From the NCBI GenBank assembly GCA_936450465.1, contig OW388302.1, positions 16,083,530-16,147,529 of the forward strand: 64,000 bases of DNA, in the 5' to 3' direction. A program made the translations under genes and the position numbers. Every line of letters starts with the position of its first letter. Position 1 is the first letter of the stretch. Positions 54,327 through 64,000 of the stretch are shown piece after piece. Source of the DNA: Gibbula magus (Eukaryota > Mollusca > Gastropoda > Trochida > Trochidae). The notes under the pieces were generated by a model. It had not been told where the DNA came from, did not search any database, and was given only the letters and a program-made list of their open reading frames with translations.

Positions 54327-54917
54327 CACAGGGGCGTGTATTTCTTAGAAACAGCGTTTGATAGATATATACCTATATACAGACCCTACCCTATTACTAT
54401 ATAAAAGTAAAGGGATGTAATAACCAAACCACCCCATGATCATTCAAAGTCATATTTCGCATCAAAAACAATGTTTATGGCCAAGTCGATGACTACCATA
54501 CGACAGCTAAATGATTTCCCTACAAAATGAGCTATAAATGGTCACAATCGGATCATTATTTAATGCGACAAAGACAGTCCGTAATCGCTACCTCGTGAAT
54601 TCTAAGCCAATTTCCCAGCTCAGGAAAATCAGCGAAACCTCGCCTTTTAACATCGTTTTTTATTTCCAGCAATGTTGACATCACATATGAATTGGCAGAT
54701 TCGAACCGCTGAGTGAAACTCCGACTGTATTATGTCTAAAAGCATCGCCAATGCAAATTCACTTACAGCCTTGTCAGCCATTCATGACCTTGACATTAAG
54801 TTGACCTGGAATATCACTATCCTTATTTCCGGGCCTTCTACGTATTTAGTAATAGGGTAGGGTCTATATAGGTATATGTCTTTCAAACGCTGTTTCTAAG
54901 CGATACACGCCCCTGTG
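54327..54917. mobile_element. 591-bp hAT MITE, complete (8-bp TSD)
   Basis: The ends are CACAGGGGCGTGTATTTCTT and a complementary CGATACACGCCCCTGTG, with inverted similarity extending about 80 bases (GACCCTACCCTATTACTATA against AGTAATAGGGTAGGGTCTAT). It is flanked by the perfect 8-base direct repeat GTCAGTGG (54319-54326 and 54918-54925). The left duplicate keeps only its left part at 2563-2912. Confidence 0.9.
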
Positions 54918-55113
54918 GTCAGTGGATAAAAAAAACATGTCTTGGCACTAAATTTTGACAAATATGGTTGTCCAAGTATCAACCCCTGCAAAGACATTGA
55001 AGAAAATGTGATCCTCCCAATTAAAATGTAATAAACATATTCCTCAAATCATCGAACAAAATGTTACAAAATTTGGAGAGAAACAATACAAATCTCTTCT
55101 CAAGTCTTGTAAA

Positions 55114-55484
55114 TAGGGGTGCAACCATGCAGGTAGGTCACGATACGATACATATCTCGATACAGCTGCCACGATTCGATATGTATCGCGATACACAAAG
55201 TGTTATTAAAACCTTGGTCTAAAAATCAGAAAATTTGGATCATTCAATCTCATGTTTCATCAGACAATTTGTTTTTAAAATTCCCAATGCTTTCATGTTG
55301 AAATACTATAAAACTCTAATGAGAAAGCATTTACTGTATTTGACAAAATAAGATAAGAACAAAAATTCACTATATATATATAATTTGTAGCGTATCGTAT
55401 CGTATTGTAGCACTGGTGAATCGTATCGTGTATCATATCGTACGCCCATGAATCGAGATGCACCGGTGTATCGTTGTACCCTTA
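55114..55484. mobile_element. 371-bp hAT MITE with empty site in the other duplicate
   Basis: The ends TAGGGGTGCAACC and GTTGTACCCTTA enclose subterminal GATACGATACATATCTCGAT and GCGTATCGTATCGTATTG. The perfect 8-base duplication CTTGTAAA (55106-55113 and 55485-55492) is present once, uninterrupted, at 2973-2980 of the left duplicate. The element therefore inserted after the duplication. Confidence 0.95.
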
Positions 55485-55777
55485 CTTGTAAACATGTAAT
55501 TGTGTATTGTATATCTTAGAGGGGAAGCTGAAATGAACAGACATTGATCCTCTAGGCTCTAGGTGCAAGGTACCTTCCCATAAAATGTTAGCTTTGGAGT
55601 TATAGCGGTTCTGGAGAAGTTGAAAGTGTGAAAAGTTTACAGTACAAACTACAGATTCCGGTCCATGCCATAACCACATCTGGCCTTTCAGACCTGTTGA
55701 GCCAAAAGTTAAACCAAACATAAAACCATTACAGCAAGAAATTATTAAATAATATTACCAAATAACAAAAATAATTG

Positions 55778-55834
55778 CCCCCCCCCCCCCCCCCCCCCCA
55801 ACCCCCACAAACACACACACACACACACACACAT
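55778..55834. repeat. Poly-C run and CA microsatellite
   Basis: About 22 C's are followed after a short gap by about twelve CA pairs. The poly-C length is likely to be error-prone. Confidence 0.9.
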
Positions 55835-55974
55835 AATAATTAAAACTCTCCCCCAATTTAATTCAAGTTTTTACCTTACTAAAAGAGAATTGTCAAAAAA
55901 TGATGCCACGGAAAGAGAAAAAATAAAGCAAAAGGCTCTGCAGCTCATCAGGTCCTATATCCACTACAAATACA

Positions 55975-56960
55975 ATTTTTTTTAAATAGAGCTATGGGCT
56001 CTGTAGCTCATCAGGCTTTATCAACTTTTAGGTGAAAGGTACAACACATTTTAAATGCATTTTAAATGGAGAAGATGAAATAGGTCTTAAGGTCCTTACC
56101 TCTCTGACCTTTCTTTGAGGCCAGAGATAAAAGCCCCTACAAATAAAGACACACTTGAAGATTTAAACTTTTGTTTCCTTTAAATTACCTCCCTTTAAAG
56201 AGCACATCAAATCTCAAGATGAAATAGCTTTTTAGATCATGACGTCTGTGACCTATATTTCGGGTCGCAGGATCACAAAATCTACAATTTAGAATCCTCA
56301 TTGGCCAACGAGTCTGCAAAAGACTTTTCAGCTCTCTAGACCTCTTGGAACTGGAGAAGAAGATGAAAATACGTTTTTGGATTGTGACCCCTGTGACCCT
56401 ATTTGAGGTCAAGGGGTCACCAAATCTACAATTTAGAATCCCGATTAGCCAAGGAGTCTGCACACAAGTTTTCAGCTCTCCAGACCATTTGGAACTGAAG
56501 AAGAAGATGAAAATAGGTTTTGGGATTGTGACCCCTTTGACCCCATTTGAGGTCACAGGGTAAAAAAATCTACAATTTAGAATTCCCATTAGCAAAGGAG
56601 CCTGCACACAACTTTTCAGCTCTCTATAGACCTTTTGGAACTTGAGAAGAAGATGAAAATAGGTTTTTAAGGTTGTGACCCCTTTGACCCCATTTGGGGT
56701 TACGGGGTCACGAAATCTTCAATTTAGAATCCCCATTAGCCAAGGAGTCTGCACACAACTTTTCAGCTCTCCAGAGCATTTTGAACTGAAGAAGAAGATG
56801 AAAATAGGTTTTGGGATTGTGACCCCTTTGACCCCATTTGAGGTCACAGGGTAAAAAAATCTACAATTTAGAATCCCCATTAGCAAAGGAGCCTGCACAC
56901 AACTTTTCAGCTCTCTAGACCTTTTGGAACTGGAGTAGAAGATGAAAATAGGTTTTCAAA
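55975..56960 (+). repeat. Satellite-bearing element: 5' end and six units
   Basis: It starts at AGCTATGGGCTCTGTAGCTC. Units of ~146 bases recur from 56330, with GGTTTTGGGATTGTGACCCC and ACCCCATTTGAGGTCACAGG variants alternating, so a two-unit higher-order period (about 56460-56750 and 56750-56940) is visible. The 3' end is absent; the array breaks off at 56960. The open frame at 56185-56607 follows the repeat. Confidence 0.8.
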
Positions 56961-57608
56961 GATCGTATGAAATGCATTTTTCTCAAGAATGACAGATGAT
57001 TACCTCTACGTATATTGTACATCGGAATCAATTGAGCATAAAATCGAGACAATATACACTTGCAATTGATAATTAAAACGATTTTAATTCACCCATTTTA
57101 ACACTACCGCAATTTGTTCGTCAAATCATTTTGTAAATGCTCACTGAGGCGTTAATTAATTAATGATGATTATCACTGCCGCTAAATGAATTTATGAGGT
57201 GTATACTATTACATCGCAAAAAAGACATGTTTATGTAATAATTGTTTAATTGTCATCTGTGTAATTACCTAGTTGGATATCTAAACATTCGATATATGGG
57301 AAATTTAAGTTGGTTTATTGAAGATTTCTTTGTGAAATTAACAATCAAAATGTTGCAAAATTATGTTGAATTATGACTATCGACGAAAATCAGATTCCTC
57401 CAGATACGTCACAGAAGTCATCCCTTCACGGGCCACACCCCAGCAGACTTTCATTCTGGTCGCCGGAGCTAAATCAGGCGGTTTTTTTAAACAGCCGTAT
57501 ATAAGCAATTTATGGACCGATTTCAGAAATTTAAAATCGAGCAATTGTCAAATTAACATCCCATTTTAAGGAATCCGATTTGGACCATATGTAATTGCAT
57601 CTATCCTT
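56961..57608. other. Unassigned; open frame at 57363-57569
   Basis: 57400-57500 is GC-richer. On the plus strand a 68-codon frame contains PSRATPQQTFILVAGAKSGG, and on the minus strand a short frame contains KVCWGVAREGMTSVTYLEES, faintly like part of a transposase. Neither is convincing. Confidence 0.25.
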
Positions 57609-57719
57609 TAATTTAAAGAATTCGTCTTAGAATATTAGTAACAGAACTGACATAATAACAATCAACTATCACTTCATTCTTTCCCAGTATTATGTATCAA
57701 AAGTTCATATTATTTCATC

Positions 57720-58498
57720 TAGGGCTGGGGCGGGTAGATTTTTTCTCCCTGGGTACTAGGGGTGACTATTGACCCAAAGAGACTATTGCGAATAGCAATA
57801 GTCTACTTTCACTAACTATTACAATAGCGATAGACTGACTCACTTTTGCAATAACTATTGCGAGAGGTTTTTTTGTACAAATATGCAATAATCAGCTAGA
57901 TTTCTTATAGGTTTTAGTAGAAATGTTTAATTGATGTAAGGACTATGGAACCAAAATCAGTAAAGAAATCATAAATGAAAACACTTTCTGTCATTTTGCT
58001 ATTTCCTATCTCTAGTTCTTCCTTTTTGACCTTCTAAAATGGAAAATCTTCAATTAAATGCAGTGAGGCTTGTGTAAATCATTCATAATTAAGGGAAATT
58101 TAATAGTATCGATAGTTAACCTTTATATTGCGATAGAGATAGTATTTTTGTATGTACTATCGGTATAGTACTATTGTCAAACCAACTATTGCGATGCATC
58201 AATAGTTCGATGTATTGTTACACCCCTACCGGGTACCCGACCCCCTATTCCCCTGCCTACCTGCAGTACACGGATACCCTTTTTGTCGACCCTCTATATC
58301 TGATTTGTAATTTTTATGAATAATTTAAACAACTGGCAGGCTGAAGTATGGAGTTAGAACCTTAAAACATAGAGATCCATGGCTATTTCAATCAATTTTC
58401 ATTTTGAATGACATTTGATTTTAAGATGGTGTTGGAATCTTCATTCACATTGCAATCTTGTTATGATATGATAACAAATTAAACTTTTTATAACTAGA
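57720..58498. mobile_element. Truncated copy of the 16248-16598 hAT MITE
   Basis: It begins TAGGGCTGGGGCGGGTAG after the same ATTTCATC flank and follows the left copy to AACAAATTAAACT. It lacks the right terminal repeat and is split by the nested element. Confidence 0.85.
57757..58228. mobile_element. 472-bp hAT MITE nested in another hAT MITE
   Basis: The ends TAGGGGTGACTATTG and TGTTACACCCCTA are imperfect inverted repeats. The flanks are CTGGGTAC and CCGGGTAC, an 8-base duplication with one change. The interior repeats CTATTGCGAATAGC-like pieces in both orientations. It is absent from the homologous site near 16275. Confidence 0.85.
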
Positions 58499-58784
58499 AA
58501 TATGTGCATGTCACTGTGATGTCCCCCGCTCCAACTTTCAATCCAACCATCATATTACCCTTATTTTTCTCTTATGCTAAGTTCAATACTGCATTAACAA
58601 GAAATAAAAAATTCAGAATAGCCAAAGTGGAAAAAGGCACAACTCTATCACTAGGTCTAAGCAAAAACAAAGTTTGGAGAAAAAATATTGAACGGTTTTG
58701 GGGATAGAGGCCGGAAAAGGTCCCTACCCCCAATATGCACTAAGTTCAAATTGTTTCCATGGAAACCAGAAAACATAAATAAAA

Positions 58785-60870
58785 ATAGAGCCACTGGCTC
58801 TGTAGCTCATCAGGCTTTATACATTAACTAATTCAAAAAGTCAACTTCAAGGTGAGAGGTACAACAAATAGGAAGCACTTTAAATGGAGGAGATGAAATA
58901 GGTCCTTACCCCTCTGACCTATATCTGAGGCCAGATAAAAAATCCTCTTCAAATAAAGACACACTTGAACATTTAATTTATCACTGTTGTTTAATTACCT
59001 CCCTTTGAAGAGCACATAAAATATCAAGATGAAAATAGCTTTTGCGGTCATGACCTCACAGGGTCACCAAATCTGCAATTTAGAATCCCCATTATCCAAG
59101 GAGTCTGCAAACAACTTCTCAGCTCTCTAGACCTTTTGGAACTGGAGGAGAAGATGAAAATAGGTTGTTAAGAATGTGACCCCTGTGACCCCATTTGGGG
59201 TCACGAGGTCACGATATCTACAATTTAGAATCCCCATTAGCCAAGGACTTTGCACACAACTCTTCAGCTCTCTAGACCTTTTGGAACTGGAGAAGAAGAT
59301 GAACATTGGTTTTTAAACATGTGACCCCTGTGACCCCATTTGGGGTCAAGGGGTCACGATATCTACAATTTAGAATCGCCATTAGCCAAGGACTCTGCAC
59401 ACAACTTTTCAGCTCTCTAGACCTTTTGGAACTGGAGAAGAAGATGAAAATAGGTTTTTAAGGATGTGACCCCTGTGACCCCATTTGGGGTCAAGGGGTC
59501 ACGAAATCTACAATCTAGAATCCCCATTGGCAAAGGAGTCTGCACACAACTTTTCAGTTCTCTAGACCTTTTGGAACTGGAAAAGATGAAAATAGGTTTT
59601 TAAGGATGTGACCCCTGTGACCCCATTTGGGGTCAAGGGGTCACGAAATCTACAATCTAGAATCCCCATTGGCAAAGGAGTCTGCACACAACTTTTCAGT
59701 TCTCTAGACCTTTTGGAACTGGAAAAGATGAAAATAGGTTTTTAAGGATGTGACCCCTGTGACGCCATTTTGGGTCAAGGGGTCACCAAATCTGCGATTT
59801 AGAATCCCCATTGGCGAAGGAGTCTGCACACAACTTTTTAGCTCTCTAGACCTTTTGGAACTGGAGAAGAAGATGAAAATAGGTTTTTAAGGATGTGACC
59901 CCTGTGACCCCATTTTGGGTCAAGGGGTCACGAAATCTATAATTCAGAATCCCCATTGGAAAAAGGAGTCTGCAAACAACTTCTCAGCTCTCTAGACCTT
60001 TTGGAACTGGGGAAAATAGGTTTTTAAGGGTGTGACTTTAAATGGAGGAGATGAAATAGGTCCTTACCCCTCTGACCTATATCTGAGGCCAGATAAAAAA
60101 TCCTCTTCAAATAAAGACACACTTGAACATTTAATTTATCACTGTTGTTTAATTACCTCCTTTTGAAGAGCACATAAAATATCAAGATGAAAATAGCTTT
60201 TGCGGTCATGACCTCACAGGGTCACCAAATCTGCAATTTAGAATCCCCATTATCCAAGGAGTCTGCAAACAACTTTTCAGCTCTCTAGACCTTTTGGAAC
60301 TGGAGGAGAAGATGAAAATAGGTTTTTAAGAATGTGACCCCTGTGACCCCATTTGGGGTCACGAGGTCACGATATCTACAATTTAGAATCCCCATTAGCC
60401 AAGGACTCTGCACACAACTCTTCAGCTCTCTAGACCTTTTGGAACTGGAGAAGAAGATGAAAATAGGTTTTTAACGATGTGACCCCTGTGACCCCATTTG
60501 GGGTCAAGGGGTCACGAAATCTACAATCTAGAATCCCCATTGGCAAAGGAGTCTGCACACAACTTTTCAGCTCTCTAGACCTTTTTGAACTGGAGAAGAA
60601 GATGAAAATAGGTTTTTAAGGAAGTGACCCCTGTGACCCCATTTTGGGTCACAGGGTCACGAAATCTACAATTTAGAATCCCCATTGGCAAAGGAGTCTG
60701 CATACAACTTTTCAGCTCTCTAGACCTTTTGGAACTGGAAAAGAAGATGAAAATATTGTTTTTAAGGATGTGACCCCTGTGACCCCAAATGGGGTCACGG
60801 GGTCACGAAATCTACAATTTAGAATCCCCATTGGCCAAGGAGTCTGCACACAAGTTTTCAGCTCCCTAGA

Positions 60871-60922
<52 letters not shown>

Positions 60923-61519
60923 GACGGACGCCGGACACCATGCCATGCCATAAGCCCATCGGGCCTTTCAGGCCAGATGAGCTAAAAATTCAGAATAACA
61001 AAAATAGCAAAAGGCACCACTCCACCACTAGGTCTAACCACATACACAGTTTCGTAAAGAAATACTTGATAGATTTTGAAATAGAGGCCGGAAAACATCC
61101 CTATCCCTAATATGCAGTAATTTGAAATTGTCCATCGGGTCAAGGGGTCACCAAATCTGCAATTTAGAATCCACATTGGCGAAGGAGTCTGCACACAACT
61201 TTTCAGCTCTCTAGACCCTTTGGAACTGGAGAAGAAGATGAAAATAGGTTTTTAAGAATGTGACCCCTGTGACCCCAAATGGGGTCACAGGGTCACGAAA
61301 TCTACAATTTAGAATCCCCATTGGCAAAGGAGTATGCATACAACTTTTCAGCTCTCTAGACCTTTTGGAACTGGAGAAGAAGATGAAAATATTTTTTTTA
61401 AGGATGTGACCCCTGTGACCCCAAATGGGGTCACGGGGTCACGAAATCTACAATTAAGAATCCCCATTGGCCAAGGAGACTGCACACAACTTTTCAGCTC
61501 CCTAGACCAAGTGGTTCTT

Positions 61520-61558
<39 letters not shown>

Positions 61559-61620
61559 GACGGACGCCGGACACCATGCCATGCCATAAGCCCATCGGGC
61601 CTTTCAGGCCAGATGAGCTA
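58785..61620 (+). repeat. Large satellite-bearing array, ~140-146 bp units
   Basis: The 5' end is at 58787 (AGCCACTGGCTCTGTAGCTC). About a dozen units follow, each with GTGACCCCTGTGACCCCATT, GGGTCAAGGGGTCACGAAAT, AGAATCCCCATTGGCAAAGG, AGTCTGCACACAACTTTTCA and CCTTTTGGAACTGGAGAAGA. A ~1.16-kb block starting TTTAAATGGAGGAGATGAAA (58882) is repeated from 60042. Two 3' termini (GGCCTTTCAGGCCAGATGAG then CTAAAA) at about 60960 and 61596 mark a 636-base tandem duplication. The identical-length open frames at 60901-61110 and 61537-61746 come from that duplication. Confidence 0.9.
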
Positions 61621-62175
61621 AAAAATCAGAATAACAAAAATAGCAAAAGGCACCACTCCACCACTAGGTCTAACCACATACAAAGTTTCGTAAAGAAATA
61701 CTTGATAGATTTTGAAATAGAGGCCGGAAAACATCCCTACCCCTAATATGCAGTAAGTTGAAATTGTTGCCATGGAAACCAGTAAAAATAAAAAAAACAG
61801 AATAGCCAAAGAAGCAAAAGGTACCACTCCACCACTAGGTCTAACCACATACCAAGTTTCGTAAAGAAATACTGGATAGATTTCGAAATAGAGGCCGGAA
61901 AATGTCCCTACCCCCAATTTGCACTAAGTTCAAATTGTTTCCATGCAAACCAGAAAAAATAAAAAATAGAGCCATGGGCTCTGTAGCTCATCAGGATTTT
62001 ATTGATTTATTATCTAAGTTATCTCAAATAATACATTGTTAACAAGCAAAATAATATTAGTTTTAGATCATGACCCCATTTGGGGTCATGGGGTCACGAA
62101 ATCTACAATTTAGTATCCCCATTGGCCAAGGAGTCTGCACACAACTTTTCAGCTCTCTTGATCTTTTGGAAATAG
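61621..62175 (+). repeat. Flank of the array and a further partial satellite element
   Basis: 61621-61950 repeats a block with CACCACTCCACCACTAGGTC and GATAGATTTCGAAATAGAGG, also at 61010-61120 and 58615-58740. A new 5' end (AGCCATGGGCTCTGTAGCTC) is at 61971, followed by one satellite unit ending at 62168. Confidence 0.75.
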
Positions 62176-62229
62176 GTCATATAACTACTAAACATATGAA
62201 TGGGATATCAATACAAATACTACAAATCG

Positions 62230-64000
62230 AATTGTTAGATTGCATTGATATACATATGCCTATGCTGCCGCTGATTTCCTAATCTTAAGTATAAAATTAA
62301 AAATGTAATGATAAATTTCAAGTTCCATGGCTAGATTACTCTCAAAATACAACACATATTCATTAAAACGTCTGAGTTAAATGTGTATCGGATCACATCC
62401 ACTGGATAGTATTTTATGTTATATATAAGTGCCCACTAGGATGGTGAAACGACCTATTGACATATGAGAACTATACATTCAGCCATTAAAACCGTTGTTG
62501 GCTAATAGTTTGAAATGTGCATGTTTAAATCCCAATTCATATTGTGATAATTAGGAAATGCATTTGATTAATTAGAAAATTTACAAACCTCCCCATCAAC
62601 CACAAGTTTATCATATTCAGTTCATGGGAAAACAGTCGTGTTTACCTTTATTTATTATATATCATTATTTACTTCATGCCGAATTTCAGATGTTCTAAAT
62701 ATATTGCACACACCTCTTCTCACCAAGATATGAAAATGTACGAGATCTTGATTTATATAGATGCACATTTATGTAATAGAAACAAAGAATTGCATTGATA
62801 TAAATATGTCTATACTGCCGCTGATTACCTAATCTTAAATATTAGATTGAACATGTAATGATATATTTCAAGTTCCATGTCTAAATTACTCTCTTAATAT
62901 AACACAGAGGCTTCCAATCGTCAGAGGTTAGTGTGTATCTGATCAAATCCACTGGATAGTATTTTATGTTATATATAAGTGCCCACTAGGATGATGAAAT
63001 GATCTATTGACATACGAGAACTATACATTCAGCTATTAAAACCGTTGTTGGCTAATAGTTTGAAATGTGCATGTTTAAATCCATATTCATATTGTAATAC
63101 ACACGAAATGCACATGATTAATTAGAAATGTACATACCTACTCCACCACGACAGGTTTATCATATTAAGTTCATGTGAAAACGGACGTGTTTACCTTTGT
63201 TTATTATATAACATTATTTACTTCATGCCGAATTTCAGATGTTCTAAACATATTGCACACACTCCTTCTCACCAAGTTATGAAGATGTACGAGATCTTGA
63301 TTTATATAGATGCACATCTATGTAATAGAAACAAAGAAATGCATTGATATACATATGTCTATACTGCCTCTGATTGCCTAATCTTAAACATAAGATTGAA
63401 TATGTAATGATATATTTCAAGTTCCATGTATAGATTACTCTCTTAATACAACACATAGGCATCCAATCGTCAGAGGTTAGTGTGTATCGGATCAAATCCG
63501 CTTGATAGTATTCTATGTTATATAGAAGTGTCCACTAGGATGGTGAAATGACCTATTGACGTATGAGAACTATACATTCAGCCATTAAAAGGGTTGTTGG
63601 CTAATAGTTTGAAATGTACATGTTTAAATCCATATTCATATTGTGATAATTAGGAAATGAATATGATTAATTAGAAAATGTTCATACCTCCCCATCAATC
63701 ACAAGTTTATCATATTCAGTTCATGGGAAAACGGTTGTGTTTACCTTTATTTATTATATATCATTATTTACTTCATGCCGAAGTTCAGATGTTCTTAATA
63801 TATTGCACACACCTCTTCTAACCAAGATATGAAAATGTACGAGATCTTGATTTATATAGATGCACGTTCATGTAATAGAAACAATTAAATGCATTGATAT
63901 ACATATGTCTATACTGCCGCTGATTACCTAATCTTCAATATTAGATTGAACATGTAATGATATATTTCAAGTTCCATGTCTAGATTACTCTCTTAATATA
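62230..64000. repeat. ~550-bp satellite, at least three units, runs off the window
   Basis: TGCATTGATA followed by an ATATG(C/T)CTAT(G/A)CTGCC block starts at 62241, 62791, 63340 and 63890, periods of 550, 549 and 550 bases. Units share CCATTAAAACCGTTGTTGGC, GGATAGTATTTTATGTTATA and TACGAGATCTTGATTTATAT. The last unit is cut by the end of the window. The small open frame at 63277-63495 is incidental. Confidence 0.95.

Larger units (their letters stand above)
50338..55985 (+). repeat. Segmental duplication, right copy
   Basis: Collinear and same-strand with 1-3540. It contains extra blocks: 52557-54297 (about 1.74 kb, junction CACAAT|AGACTT versus CACAAT|CCATAG), the complete 591-bp MITE, about 110 bp after it, and a 371-bp MITE. 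It lacks the right arm of the 147-bp hairpin MITE (here 51829-51890) and about 150 bp near the poly-C tract. A satellite-element 3' terminus is at 51311-51330. Confidence 0.9.
57609..58498 (+). repeat. Second duplicated segment, fusing matches to 7957-8025 and 16196-16530
   Basis: 57609-57676 matches 7957-8025 (AATTTAAAGAATTCGTCTTA, ACTGACATAATAACAATCAA) and 57677-58498 matches 16196-16530 (CTTTCCCAGTATTAT onwards), apart from the nested element at 57757-58228. In the left copy these two pieces are 8.2 kb apart. Confidence 0.85.

Noticed and set aside
56185..56607. 140-codon minus-strand frame (a similar one is at 5679-6101)
   Set aside because: The translation follows the ~146-bp satellite unit, as do the frames at 37503 and 38029.
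60901..61746. Two 69-codon open frames that look like a conserved duplicate gene
   Set aside because: They are copies of a satellite-element end and its flank in a recent tandem duplication.

Overview
The window looks like nuclear DNA of an animal, most likely a bivalve or other mollusc. It is AT-rich, has no long open reading frames and no operons, and is packed with short non-autonomous transposons, tRNA-derived SINEs, satellite-bearing elements, microsatellites and isolated exons with GT/AG splice signals. Repeats rich in TGACCTTTGACC, SINE tails ending in CAACTCACTCACT, and elements carrying (GGAC)n plus tandem cores are all styles I associate with mollusc genomes. The species cannot be named from this sequence.

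Layout. 1-3.5 kb is one copy of a segmental duplication; the other copy is at 50.3-56.0 kb, and more collinear pieces of the left side (8.0 kb and 16.2-16.5 kb) reappear at 57.6-58.5 kb. 3.5-7.0 kb holds satellite-bearing elements, a 10-bp-TSD MITE and a LINE 3' end. 8.2 kb has a TATA/CRE promoter-like patch. 8.5-11.8 kb holds two elements with the same ends but different satellite cores. 12.9-15.8 kb is repeat on repeat (SINE pieces, a nuclear-receptor-motif-rich family, a 223-bp MITE). 16.2-16.6 kb is an hAT MITE. 17.7-18.2 kb has a probable first exon on the minus strand with a GC-rich promoter. 22.2-23.6 kb is a GGT microsatellite beside a foldback-like structure built from CCAAT/CRE modules. 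26.9-28.4 kb is a 35-bp tandem repeat followed by a GC-rich block. 29.0 kb has a full SINE with target-site duplication. 30.9 kb is a CATA/CAGA microsatellite. 31.8-32.2 kb has a palindrome and tandem repeats of a TATTGGCCC motif.

The main gene-like locus is 35.1-45.4 kb, plus strand. It has a chain of eight candidate exons whose reading phases all join without a stop and encode about 347 residues; the 5' part is not found. By eye it has a death-effector-like segment, a RHIM-like amyloid motif split by an intron, and an alpha/beta segment that may be TRADD-N-like. If right, this is an innate-immune or cell-death adaptor. These domain names are inference only.

45.6-50.3 kb is repeat-rich (palindromic MITE, second SINE, a minus-strand satellite element). 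56-62 kb is dominated by arrays of a ~140-146 bp unit with its characteristic element ends. 62.2-64 kb is a ~550-bp satellite running off the window. Most short open frames in the window are by-products of these repeats.
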